The translations under genes were made by a program, and so were the position numbers. DNA of 64,000 nucleotides from Lotus japonicus (taxonomy: Eukaryota; Streptophyta; Magnoliopsida; Fabales; Fabaceae), in NCBI RefSeq assembly GCF_012489685.1, contig NC_080046.1:66045984-66109983 (forward strand). Direction: 5' to 3'. The notes below the pieces were generated by a model, which saw nothing but the letters and a program-made list of their open reading frames with translations, searched no databases and was not told where the DNA came from. Shown here piece by piece: positions 35,403-46,336 of this stretch (position 1 is its first letter; every line of letters starts with the position of its first letter).

Positions 35403-37718
35403 ATGAGTAGAATTGTATCCCCATTAAGGATGGATTCTGCCCTCAACAGCTCAATTGAAGAGGTACAAAGCTCTCTACACTATGTTACTATATTAAGTTT
35501 TGTGTAATTAAGTTATTTTTTCTTATATGGTAATGTTTTTTAGGAAAACGAATGGGTGCCAACTTGTGCTGAAGAATTAAAGCCGAAGGTTGGACAACAA
35601 TTAAATACATTAGAAGAAGGTGAAGAGTTTTACAAAAGGTATGCACATAATGCTGGATTTAGTGTTCGCTGCTCATCTGAAACTAAAGACAAAAATGGCG
35701 TGAAGCGCTGGAAGTATTTTGTTTGCTCAAAAGAAGGTTACCTACCAAATAAGACAGAAAGTGTGGTGCAAAGTGAATCCACAGTTAAGCTTAAGGCTAG
35801 AAGAAGGAGTCTAACAAGAGAAGGATGCTATGCAAGGGCTGTTTTCAAACTGGTAGAGGAAGGTAAATATGAACTTAATAAATTTCATGAAAGTCATACA
35901 CATGCACTTGCTTCACCTATGAAGAGACAATTTTTACGATCAGCAAGAAAAGTGAATCCTGTGCACAAGAGTTTATTGCGTGCATATAATAGAGCAAATA
36001 TTGGGCCTTCGAAAACTTACCACTTGTTGAAAGAGCAATTTGGGGGTTATCAAAATGTTGGATGCACACAAAGAGATCTTCAGAATTACTCAAGAGATTT
36101 AAAGACTTTAATTAAAGATTCTGATGCTCATGTATTTATTGACAACTTTAGAAGGAAGCAAGAATTAAATCCATCCTTCTATTATGCTTATGATGTAGAT
36201 GGAGAAGGTAGATTAAAATGTGTTTTTTGGGCAGACGGTCTTTCTAGAAAAAATTATTCTTTATTTGGGGATGTTGTTTCATTTGATACTACTTATGAGA
36301 CAAATAGATATTCAATGATTTTTGCACCATTTACTGGAGTAAACCATCATAGGCAATGTGTTACTTTTGGAGCAGCATTTTTAGCAGATGAGAAAGCTGA
36401 TTCATTCATTTGGTTGTTTGAAAAATTTTTAGAAGCCATGGGTCACCATCAACCAAACCTTATAATAACAGATCAAGATCCTGCAATGAAAGTAGCTATA
36501 GAGAAGATTTTTAATCATTCTGCTCATAGATTTTGTATGTGGCACATTATGAAGAAAGTTTCTGAAAAAGTTGGTGTTTCATTGAATGCCAATGAGGAGT
36601 TCAACACTGATTTCAAGTCATGTATTTGGAGATCGGAGACAGCAAATGAATTTGAAACAACATGGAAATCTATCATTATTAGATTTCAATTACAAAAGAA
36701 TGATTGGCTCTCACATATGTATGATATTCGAAGCATGTGGATCCCAGCTTACTTTAAAGATATTTTTTTAGCTGGGATATTGAGAACAACCTCAAGATCA
36801 GAAAGTGAGAATTCTTTCTATGGTAAATTTTTGAATCCTAATGTTAGTTTGGTTGAATTTTGGATGAGATTTGATTCTGCTATCGAAGCACAGAGGCAAA
36901 AGGAACTACTTGCAGATAATGATTCACTTCACTCACAACCAAAACTGAAGTTGAATCGCAATTTAGAAAAGCATGGATCAAATGTTTATACTCATGAGAA
37001 CTTTTATAAGTTTCAGAAAGAGTTATGGATTGCATGTGTGGATTGTGGAGTTGAAAGCAAGAAAGAGGAGGGTGGACTGGAAATATTGCATATAATCGAT
37101 AACAGTCACGCCAATGCTAAAATGCGAGAAGTGGCTTATAATCCTTCTAATCACAATGCAGAATGCTCTTGCAAAATGTATCAATCTCAAGGAATACCTT
37201 GTAGACACATACTTTGTGTTCTAAAAGGGAAAGGATTAAATGAGATCCCAAGTAATTACATTTTAAATAGGTGGACTAAGTTGGCAAATAGAAAACCTAT
37301 TTTTGATACTGCTGAGAATGCATTGGAAATGTGTTCTAAACCAGAAAATGAGAGGAAGATCATTTCAGATGTATGGGATCACTTATTCAAGTGTGTGGAG
37401 AAGGCGGGAAATAGTAAAGAAAAATTGCTTTTCGTGATGAATGGAGTTATTGACATTGAAAAGCAATTGAACGAGTTTGAAGAGAATCCTGAACAAGATA
37501 TGGCTGATGACTTGCAAACTTTTGTTGGATCCAATATTCCTAAAGAAGTGGAAATCCTTCCCCCACGGGTTTCAAAAACAAAGGGAAGTGGAAGACGAAT
37601 CAAAGGTGGAAAAGAGAAGGCTGTAGAACAACAACAGAAAAGAACAAGGCTTTGTAGAACTTGTGGCGAACATGGAATTCATGACAGTCGTAACTGTCCC
37701 TCAAAAGCATCTTCCTAG
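35403..37718 (+). CDS. FAR1-like MULE transposase
   Basis: Transposase of the Mutator superfamily, of the type from which the plant FHY3/FAR1 and FRS regulators were domesticated. Two exons, 35403-35462 and 35544-37718, join in frame to 744 residues; the first exon supplies a true ATG, since the large frame alone has none at its front. Domains in order: FAR1-type DNA-binding region (about 40-145, FYKRYAHNAGFSVR near its start); MULE catalytic domain with the first Asp in SFDTTY (residue 268) and the second in ITDQDPA (330), followed by HRFCMWH; SWIM zinc finger CSCKMYQSQGIPCRH from residue 561; C-terminal zinc knuckle CRTCGEHGIHDSRNC. An untranslated exon probably precedes it, with a donor near 35107. 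It lies between 175-bp TIRs, so it is a transposon gene rather than a host FRS gene. Confidence 0.9.
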
Positions 37719-38504
37719 TTTTGGTAAGAAACTTTCGTATATGATTTCAATTACTTCTTTCTGCTTTTTTGTTCTTGTTTTTTAAAAACTTTCTAACTAA
37801 GAATCTTGTTTGTTATTAAACAGGGGATTTTGTGTTGCTTCTTCTTATTTCACATGCAAATAGATGTGTTTGTTGTCAAAAGGGAAGAATGGCATGAAAA
37901 GAAGACGTAAAAGAGAACTCAATTCAAGTAGAAGAAGTCAATTCAACCTTCAAGTTTGGACATTTTGGAGTTTAAAAGAACACGTCAATTCAATGTTTTA
38001 AATAGGAAATTGATTTTGGATTTTTCATTATGTTGTAGACAATGGTGATAGCTCATTGAAGATGAATTGTACTCAGGGATCTCATGCTATGGATCATTTA
38101 GTTTAGTAGCTTTGTTTAGAGTTGAAGTTTGAAATAATTGCTTCTCATGTGTTATTGAGACTGATACATTGACCATGTGCTAGAAGTGCAGATTATGAAT
38201 TAGACTTGCCAGAACTTCTCTTCATCCCAGTATTTATGCATTCCTCTGTACTAGCAGAGTGTATATTTAGATTTAAGGTAAATTTATTGATGATCTGGGA
38301 CAAATGAAATGAAGTAAAAGTTTTCAAAGTTGCTCCATAATCATTTGATATTGGGGAAGCAAAACAACTTTCACAGTTATGGGCAAAAAGAAAAAATTAA
38401 CATCCATTTCATTACAAAATCATAACTTGAAATCATTAGTCACTTGATACAACATAAGCAACTTTCACATTTGTGGATCAATATTTATAAAGACTGGAAA
38501 CTTT

Positions 38505-38600
38505 TTTTTTTGATAAACAAAATTGTATTAAAGAGGTACTAGGGGTACCTCAACCCATGGTGTGTACAAGGGACTCAAGTAACAGAGAAACAAGAGAAGA
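38505..38600 (-). mobile_element. LINE 3' end fragment inside the MULE
   Basis: T-run, then TGATAAACAAAATTGTATTA and GGGGTACCTCAACCCATGG: the complement of a LINE-type tail, like the piece at 29930. It lies between the transposase gene and the right TIR. Confidence 0.45.
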
Positions 38601-41194
38601 ACCAGAAAAATATGTTACAAAAAAGACAGCAGCCTATTGTTGTTCAGCAATCATGGGGAATACACTTATAACCCAGCAGATCAATTCATGGGGAATACAT
38701 CTCATGGGGAGACCACTGTATAAACTAATACATTGTCACCAAGTATAAACCAATTCATAACCTAATACATTGTCACCAAGTATAAACTATCAACATTAGT
38801 TAACTGTCATAGGACTCTTCCATTAGCTTCCAAAGATGCACCATTGCATTAAATCACTTCAATCTGAGATGCTGATTCATTCTCTAAGGCTTTATTGAAT
38901 CACTTGAATCTGACCACTAATAGCATCACACAAATTGCAAAATTCGTGAGGAAATTTGTATGTGCAAAAAAAAATTAAAGCAAGTTATGCAAACCAACAT
39001 AACACAAATTTCACATGTAGCCAAAAATACTCCGTAAATAAGCTCCAAGGAAATATATCTGCAAAAAACACAGATAAAGATAATAAATTAGAATCAGCAA
39101 TGGTAAATAATGGGTACCCGAAAATAGTGAAAAGTTACGATTTTTGAAATAGAAAAGGAGAAAGGAGGCACAAATAATGAATTAGAATCAGCAATGATAG
39201 ATAATAGCTTCTTCAGTGACTGTGGCTCTACGGGTTCCACCACCTCCATCTTCGACCACCTAAAGCTTTAGGGTTTTCAGATTGAATTGAATTGAACTGA
39301 AGTGAACACGAAAACCGTGTTTGCCTTTGCTTCCAACAGCTAGAAGAAACTCGAATAAACACAGAACCAACCCATATTCGTCAGCAATAGAGGGAAAGGG
39401 AAGAACAGACTTGAATCTGATGCAGGATTGGAAGACGGGGAGGGAGAGGGAGAGAACGAACGATGGTGTGCGTATGTGCGAAAAGAATGAATTGAAGAGA
39501 GAGGTGGTCACGTGAGAACTTAAAAGTGAGAATTAATCTGAACCCTTTATTTTGATCCAAGGGTTATTAATTATTCCTCTCATCTCTCATTATAAACCAC
39601 TCCTCTCACCTGATATGCTCCCTATATATATATATAACATATTTGTAACTTGTTCAATTTTTAGTTGTTTTCTATGTTGTGTTTTGATTTATTCACAAAT
39701 AACTTTCTGTTCCATTTCATTTCTACTCAATTTCTTTTCCTACCTCTCTTCTTTTCTTATCACATTATTTATCATATCTTACATTTCTCCCTTGTTTCTT
39801 CTTATCTCTCACTTGGTCTGAATGAATGTTTATCTCATTTTGAACTTAATTTAATAACTTATAGTCATTAACAAGGTTAGGAACTCTGCCAAAAAAAAGC
39901 AAGAATTAGGAACTGAAAAGTACAATAAAACATTTGATTTTATTTGATCAGGACATGTAATTCGAGGGAAAATGCCTAACCAATTAATTGGTATTATCAA
40001 ATATCTGGTATGCATGCATTTAGAAACTGAGACAAATTTTAGAGGAATAAGAAGGGGTTAATACTGGATGAGAAAAAGGGAAGAGGGCTGAAGTGATGGA
40101 CATGGTGTTGTATTGTTAGAGAAGAATACTATCAAATGGAAATAAGAATGAGTGATACAATGGATCGGATATACTATCAAATAGAAATTAAAGAAAACAA
40201 AAGAGTGTATTGCATAGTGGAAATGATAGTGGGGGCATTTTATGTAGTCTGGGGGCAATATTACACTAGTATCCTAATATTCTATCAGACTATTAGCCTA
40301 TTTTTTGGAATTCAGGTGGGGTCATTTGCCCTCATCACCCTTAACCTGCATCCGTCCCTGAGTTTAGCTAACGCTTATAATTAGTGTTCGCTCAAAAAAA
40401 TAAGCATTGATTTTGGCTAGCGATAAAATCACCGATCATGATAGTATTTTGACTTCAAAATGTTTCTGGCTTTGTTTTGGTCACTTGTTGAATTATTTTT
40501 CTTGGCTCCTGCTTTCCTTTTCTTTTTCTCTTTATAAATGAGCTTTTAGCAACCCTTGTTATTTATGTATTTAATTTAGCATTCATAAAAAATAATAGTA
40601 TTAACCTCACCGACACTAATTTGAAATGTATTATATATATCCATTTCTTCGGCCCATGTTTTAGCATCAATCGACTCTGTCAACACTAATGTTCAATGAA
40701 TAAGCTGACACCTCACCGATGGATATCATTTCTTTCATCAACTTAAATGACAATATATTTCAGTAATTACAAACCTTGTAGTTGTTTTCCCTATTGATTT
40801 ATAGAATGAAAATAGGTATTAAATCAATGTCCTATTTTATATTCTTGGGCCTCTGGGTCTCTTTTAATTTGGAACTTACGTCACAGATTGCCCATAGCCA
40901 TTAGCCCACGTGATAGAGTTTTTGTATATATTTTGTTTCCTTAAACAGTCAATGGATTTGTCCAAAAAATAAACAGTCAATGGATTTGTTATGGTCAACT
41001 TTATTCAAGGAATGAGAACATATATTGACAAAAAAAAAAAGGAATGAGAATATATTAGGGGTATTATATTTCCAACTAAGCTCCTAGCCAGTTGTCAATT
41101 ATCAATAATTGATAGGTCTAATTAGTTAAACAATGTGACAATAATGATCTCATATCAATATGTTTGCAAATGGAAAATATCAGTCATTACATTT

Positions 41195-41570
41195 TGCGAC
41201 AGAAAACACACCCATCACAAAATCTTTGTCAGAAAAATTGCGACGGAAAGTAAATCCGTCACAAAATCCTTGTCAGTATTTTTGCGACGGAAAGTACATC
41301 CGCCACAAGTTCCTTGTCAGCAAGTTTGCGACGGAAATTAAGTCAGTCACAAAATCCTTGCCAAGCGCCAGCATAATCCATGTCAGCAAAGTTGTGACGA
41401 ATATTAAATCCGTCACAAACTCGTTGTCAGAATGTTTGCGGCGGAAGTAAATCCGTCGCAAAATCCTTGTCAGTATATTTGCGACGTACTGTCTGTCCGT
41501 CACAAAGTCCTTGTAATCAAGTTTAATTTAGTTACAATTAGAGACAGATGTTTTTCGTCGCAAATACCAT
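41195..41570. repeat. ~45-bp tandem array, CACTA-type subterminal repeats
   Basis: About eight diverged units of the form TTGCGACGGAAAGTAAATCC, then GTCACAAAATCCTTGTCAG. Each unit contains GCGACGGA and TCCGTCGC as a short palindrome. Clustered copies of such a motif next to an element end are typical of transposase-binding subterminal regions in CACTA transposons. TTTTTTGTTCTTGTA at about 41626-41640 resembles a CACTA 3' tip (TTCTTGTAGTG) with the last bases lost. Confidence 0.7.
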
Positions 41571-41640
41571 AATCATTCATTTTATTGGCAGCTATTTAGT
41601 GGCATCACATAAATATGCCACTAAATTTTTTGTTCTTGTA

Positions 41641-42820
41641 AAAAGACTATGAAGAGAACATTCATTTCCTTCGAAGCTGACCTCTTCGTCAGTCTCTCCT
41701 CCAATCAGAGAAACCGCCGGTCGTCGGTCGATCTCCCTCCTCGGATTCCGTTCGCCGGTGCTAGGCTTCAATTCCCAAACTCCATGACGCCGTGAAAATC
41801 CGTAAAGGCTTGATCGTTCCTCAGCCATGTGACGTCGCCGGCGTTGGCATCACTCGTTTCGGCGAAATGGTGATTTGAGTAACTCTGTATATCTTGGTCA
41901 GCTTTTAGATGCAAATTATCAAGTTTAGTTCATTATTTTCTGGTTGCTTGTATGCATGTTTAAATTTTCTACTTTCATTCAAGTGTTATGAACTTGGATC
42001 TGTTCATGTTATTTCTATTTGCACATTGTATATAATGTGATGTTACTCAACTTTGATCTAGTTATACATGTTTTGCTTTTGAAATGTAGATTCTTCCATA
42101 GTTCATGAATTTCATTTGTGATGGTGATCATCATAAATCATAATTCTCCATTGGCATTTAATGTTAATTAATCCATCCACTATCTCTGAAAATCATATAG
42201 AAATTGAGATTTCTTACTGATCATATTCTCCTCTGCCATTAAATTATCTGCGACAGTGTTTATCGTTTACTCAGGGTATGATGGCTGCTTATTGCTTAGG
42301 CAGGACTAGGTATAGAACTGATATTTGATAGGACAGTGGAGGAATTATTGTGTACATAGGTTAAGGATAGGATTTTAGATGTACCAATGCTAGGAATCGG
42401 GGTATATTTAAGTTATTCTAAAAAATGGGGCAATTTGCAAGAAATTCTGGAATAAGATGATTATGAAGGGCTTGACTGGTGGCTGTTGGCTCTTAAGTGC
42501 AGAGCTATTGGAATTGATTTAGTGGTATGATAAATTCCAGGCCTGATAAACAAAGGTAACCTGTTGTCTGTTGACTTAGGGTGCTTTAAGGTTTCTTTCA
42601 GCTCAAGTGACATATTAATATGATCTATACATCAGTAATACAGCATATAGAACAAATTTGACAGGTTATCATTTCCTCGCCCATCCATGGAAGAATCAAT
42701 GAAAGAATAATATTTCCATTTGGGTTTTGAGCCTTCAAGTTTGATTTTAGCGAACTGATTCTTATGTTGTCACTCAATCATTTTGCGATGTATAACCATT
42801 TTTTTCTTATCATTTTTATA
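41641..42820. other. GC-richer leader-like DNA, then intron-like DNA upstream of KEA exons
   Basis: At 41680-41870 the composition rises in GC (GCCGGTCGTCGG, GACGTCGCCGGCG), as in a plant first exon. A forward frame there ends VGITRFGEMV beside a GT. It is not clear whether this belongs to the antiporter gene or to another captured gene. The rest is T-rich and intron-like. Confidence 0.35.
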
Positions 42821-42823
42821 CAG

Positions 42824-43590
42824 GTTGAGGCTGTTGCGCATTTTGGGGTTGTGTTTCTTCTCTTTGCTTTAGGGCTGGATTTTTCGTCCTTGGCGAAGGT
42901 TTGCTATTTCTTGTTGCAAATCATATGAACAGATTGAATGGAACTTTATATTGTCCTCACCTGAGGCTTTTGATTTGAGGCTATAGATCAGTAAAACTCT
43001 TGTTTCCATTTCCATTTTTCTAAGGGAACCTGTTTTGCATTATTTTTCCATGCAGTTAAAAGTTGCAGGGCCTGTTGCAGTTCGTGGAGGGCTGCTTCAA
43101 ATAGTATTTTAGTCATGTTCCTTTGTGGCATAAGGAGCTAAATTATTGGCCTCTTTAATTCAAAACATTATTTGCCTCTTAATTCAAAACATTATTTGCA
43201 CCAGCAGTGGTATGTTTTCACACCATTTCCTGAAACTTACTATGTGTATTGTTACTGCTGGTGCTTAACAGATTCCAAGCATGATTCATTAACTACTTTT
43301 AGTGTTTGCCATGTGATGCAGTTTTTAGTGGAGCTGAATAGTAATAATGCACTTCATGTTCAAGTGACTATTGGGACCCTTATTTTTCAGGTAGCTTCTT
43401 GAGTTTTAGATGTTAAACACTTAAACTCACTAACTTTTCATAAAGAAACACTAACACTTGACTTAACTTGTTCATAATTCTTTCTTCTACACTTTTTATA
43501 TCAGAATTGTATCTCTTGCTTTTTTGCTCAAGGGAGAAACTTGGGTTGTCTAGAACTTTCTTGTTCACACCTTGCAACTCCAGGTAAATG
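42824..43590 (+). pseudogene. KEA-type K+/H+ antiporter fragment (KEA4/5/6-like)
   Basis: Membrane cation/proton exchanger of the CPA2 family, here only as broken central exons. Exon 42824-42898 reads VEAVAHFGVVFLLFALGLDF, a transmembrane core block. The piece from 43056 reads LKVAGPVAVRGGLLQIVF and then a stop, with the expected continuation shifted one frame. Exon 43322-43390 reads FLVELNSNNALHVQVTIGTL and ends at a GT donor. A degraded next exon starts near 43505. The block normally between pieces two and three is missing, as are the N-terminus and C-terminal half. The adjacent CACTA-like repeats make capture by a transposon possible. Confidence 0.78.
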
Positions 43591-43599
43591 TACTTTGTT

Positions 43600-45590
43600 G
43601 CTAGACTATATTGAACTCCTAGTTATATTTTACAAGCATTATAGGCCTCTTTGCTAGATTTTGTGCTCTCTCTGCAATACAAAATCATGATAGTTGCGCA
43701 CTGCAATTAGCTGGGAGGATATTTTCGTGTAACCTAATTGTGGCATCAGATGAACACTCCTAATAATGTGTTAAGCAGTTATTGCCAAACAAAAATTACT
43801 ACCAAGTAAAGAAGTTAGTATTTACGATAGAACACCGCAAGAAACAACAATTTTGTTGTCCAAACCTACGCAAAGCGTTGATTTGATATTTTATTTCACT
43901 TAAAGATAGTGTCGGCTCACTGAACAATATCACACTATGGATAGAAGAAATAAGGAAGAGATTATGCTTAGTTTAGTAGGACATATTTTGTGCAGAGAGA
44001 ATCATGAAAGATAGGTAGGCCAAGGAACCTTGTATGGTTTGCATTGGGAGGATCTTAATCCTATATTCTCCTTATCACTAAAGATTGAGTCACAAAAGTT
44101 ATATAATAATGGAAACTGCAATAATATTATGAAAACTCAGAACCAGTCCTGATATTTTACGTCTTCCACACGTTCGTTTCATTGTCTCCCATGGATGCGT
44201 TCAATTGTTAATTTGAGACTAGTGGAGGTTCTTTTATGTAAACTTTTTTCTCGTTGGGTTGGGCGTGTTTAGTCCTTTAGAGCATAAACATTTTCTTTTT
44301 AAGTAGAATACAAATCTAGTCTATTGAAAAAGCACTGCTGACATAATGGATGAGCTATTTCCTTTGACAATTCAAGAGTTAAGAATGTTCGAGTTTACTA
44401 TTTTATTTTTAAATTTTGTTGGTAATCGTTGTTTTCATACGGGCCCCTAAACGATGTTGAATTCCTTGCTCCCTAGATATTTTTTTAGCAAGTGTTCCCC
44501 GGTTAATAGCGCCACCGTTTAATTTGTTTCTAGAGAAAGAGATCACCGAATTAAGTAACATCTACCCATAAATCATTTTTCTATATACATGATTAAAGTA
44601 GCTATTTTTTGCTATGATATTGTGGTTCCTACCTAAATAGTATTTAATTAAGTCGGCTAAATTTCCGTCATAAGAAAATTGGAAATTCCAATTCCAATAA
44701 CAGCAGGCGCATATGCTTAGGGCGGTGAAATATTACGATTAACACCTCATAGATAATGAAAAAATTCGCCAAAAAAATATATAACGAAAATAAAAATTTG
44801 AATTAAAACGAAAGAGTTGATTTTTTTTTCAATTATTTTTTAAAATTAAATGAATTGCATTAAAATTTCAGTTGTTATCTTTACCTTTTATATACCGAAA
44901 GACTATCAATTGGTCTTATGGGTACTAAGTAAGGTGAGAGCACAAGTTCATAGCTCTGGAAAAATATTTGTTGGGAGGAGACATACAACGATCTTTCGAA
45001 TAGGAAGTAACATAAAAAGAAATAAACGACTTAGATTTACAAAATTGTGTTTAAAAAAGTGAGAATTGCTATTTGTAATGAAAAACACAATGCACGAGCC
45101 CGACCAAATGTGATAAAAAAACAAAAAGATAGCGCAGAGTAAAATGTAAGCAGCTACAGTTAAAGTCAAGTTTCTTTCGTATGCTCTTGTTGAAAATATT
45201 ATAATTTGGGAGACCTAACTTTAACATATGAGTTAACTCGAGAGTAAAGACTATCCTTATCCCACGTGAGATTTCTAACGCACTACCTCAAGTCCAGGCT
45301 GGAATCTACGGAGCGGTTGTAGTATGAGAGGTCTCCCCTAACAAACAAAAATATAATAGACTCTGATATCTTATTAAAATTTAAAAAGTCAACTCGACTA
45401 TGGTTGCTCTACCATTTATAAAAAATATCTAATGTGAATATTTCTAGTCAATGTAGCACATCTAACAAAATCTCGTGCCAAATATCATTTTCCAAAAAAA
45501 TGGCATGATCTGTCAAAGCAATGGAATCCTTATCCAAAACCTATGAATAATTCGTGTAGAAATCTTTATTAGTACTAGTGGGTCAGGAAA
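43600..45590. other. Intergenic; decayed CAD-promoter copy near 44330
   Basis: Mostly unrecognised AT-rich DNA. At 44331-44380 CTGACATAATGGATGAGCTA matches the upstream regions of both CAD copies (about 45594 and 50665), suggesting a lost tandem copy. Confidence 0.45.
44331..44465 (+). repeat. Orphan CAD promoter-like repeat
   Basis: GCTGACATAATGGATGAGCT followed by T-rich sequence and, near 44450, ACGATGTTGAATTCC. The same order of motifs stands ahead of the transcribed leaders of the CAD gene (45594-45735) and the CAD pseudogene (50665 and 51240-51310). No CAD exon follows here. Confidence 0.5.
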
Positions 45591-45593
45591 AGA

Positions 45594-45831
45594 TAACTGA
45601 CGACGTAATGGATGAGCAATTTTCTTATTTGACTTTCTACACAGCGGAGTTAATAATGTGCATTTGTTTGACTCGTATCTTGAATTTTTGCTTTTGCCAC
45701 TCTTTTTTATAGTGCTGCAAAACAATGTTAAATTCGAAGCTGAAACTCAGAGAAAGGAAACCAGAACAAAAGACCTCTTCCATTTTCTCTCTTAAATTTC
45801 TCTTCATCTTCCTCTTCGTTACACTTACACA
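45594..45831 (+). promoter_or_regulatory. CAD promoter and untranslated first exon
   Basis: A TTTTTTATAG TATA-like box near 45703-45712 precedes a leader that runs to a CACAG|GTGACT donor at about 45831. The corresponding segment of the pseudogene (51270-51401) is about as similar as the coding exons and ends at the same donor, so the leader is probably a real non-coding exon. Its apparent open frame (from 45725) differs between copies and is unlikely to be translated. Confidence 0.5.
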
Positions 45832-46336
45832 GGTGACTATGCTACTTTATTCCTTGTGTATCTTTGCCAAACTAATAACCACGTCCAATGAACTCTTCAC
45901 TCTAACAAGAACTTCATATGAATTATAGGAAAAAGGGTATAAACAAGGTGTTATATCATAAAAAAAAGTCATGTATTTTTTACAGGTACTTGTGAAACTG
46001 AAGAGGAAGATGATCTCATGTTTTGGATTTCTGATTTAATAGTCATTTTTTCATGGCCAGTTTTATGATTTGTTAGCTTTTGATCTATGGTCTATCATTT
46101 TTTCCAAATTAATGCTACATCTTTTCTTACTATGACCCTTTTAATTGCTCTGCTTTTGATTTTTGGTAATGATTGCTCTGCTTTTGGTTTGACTCTTTTA
46201 TGCATGTTATTTTTCATTTACATCAAAGTCAAGAATCGATTCATATCAAATAAATGCTCATACCTTGTGACTCTTCACTGATTTATGATAAATTACCAGA
46301 AAGTAACTAATTGCGTTATGGTGAAGTAGGAAAATT

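Larger units (their letters stand above)
34695..39622 (+). mobile_element. Mutator-like element (MULE) with 175-bp TIRs and intact transposase
   Basis: Terminal inverted repeats at 34695-34869 and 39448-39622 begin GGGAGCATATCAGGTGAGAG and agree at 173 of 175 bases by eye. The element is 4928 bp and lies in a TA repeat, so its 9-bp target duplication cannot be told from the microsatellite. It encodes one long protein (35403-37718). The close match between the repeats and the open reading frame suggest a young, perhaps autonomous, copy. A LINE fragment near 38500 sits between the gene and the right repeat. Confidence 0.88.
34582..40360. mobile_element. hAT-type element with 8-bp duplication, split by a MULE
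   Basis: Ends CAGTGACGGATCCAGG (left) and CCTGCATCCGTCCCTG (right) are inverted repeats. AGTTTAGC occurs on both sides (34574-34581 and 40361-40368), the 8-bp duplication expected of hAT. Subtracting the inserted MULE leaves about 850 bp with no transposase, so the element is non-autonomous. Its left arm contains a CG, CA, then TA microsatellite (34624-34694) in which the MULE landed. Confidence 0.85.

Noticed and set aside
35556..37718. Host FHY3/FAR1-type (FRS) regulator rather than transposase
   Set aside because: The gene sits between matching 175-bp TIRs and keeps the catalytic Asp residues, so a mobile element is the simpler reading.
41195..41570. Could the regular repeat be a CRISPR array?
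   Set aside because: Units are diverged tandem repeats without unique spacers of constant size, and this is plant nuclear DNA; CACTA subterminal repeats explain it.
45725..45928. 67-residue hydrophobic frame upstream of CAD
   Set aside because: Crosses the leader's donor site, and the corresponding frame in the pseudogene copy differs; best read as untranslated leader.
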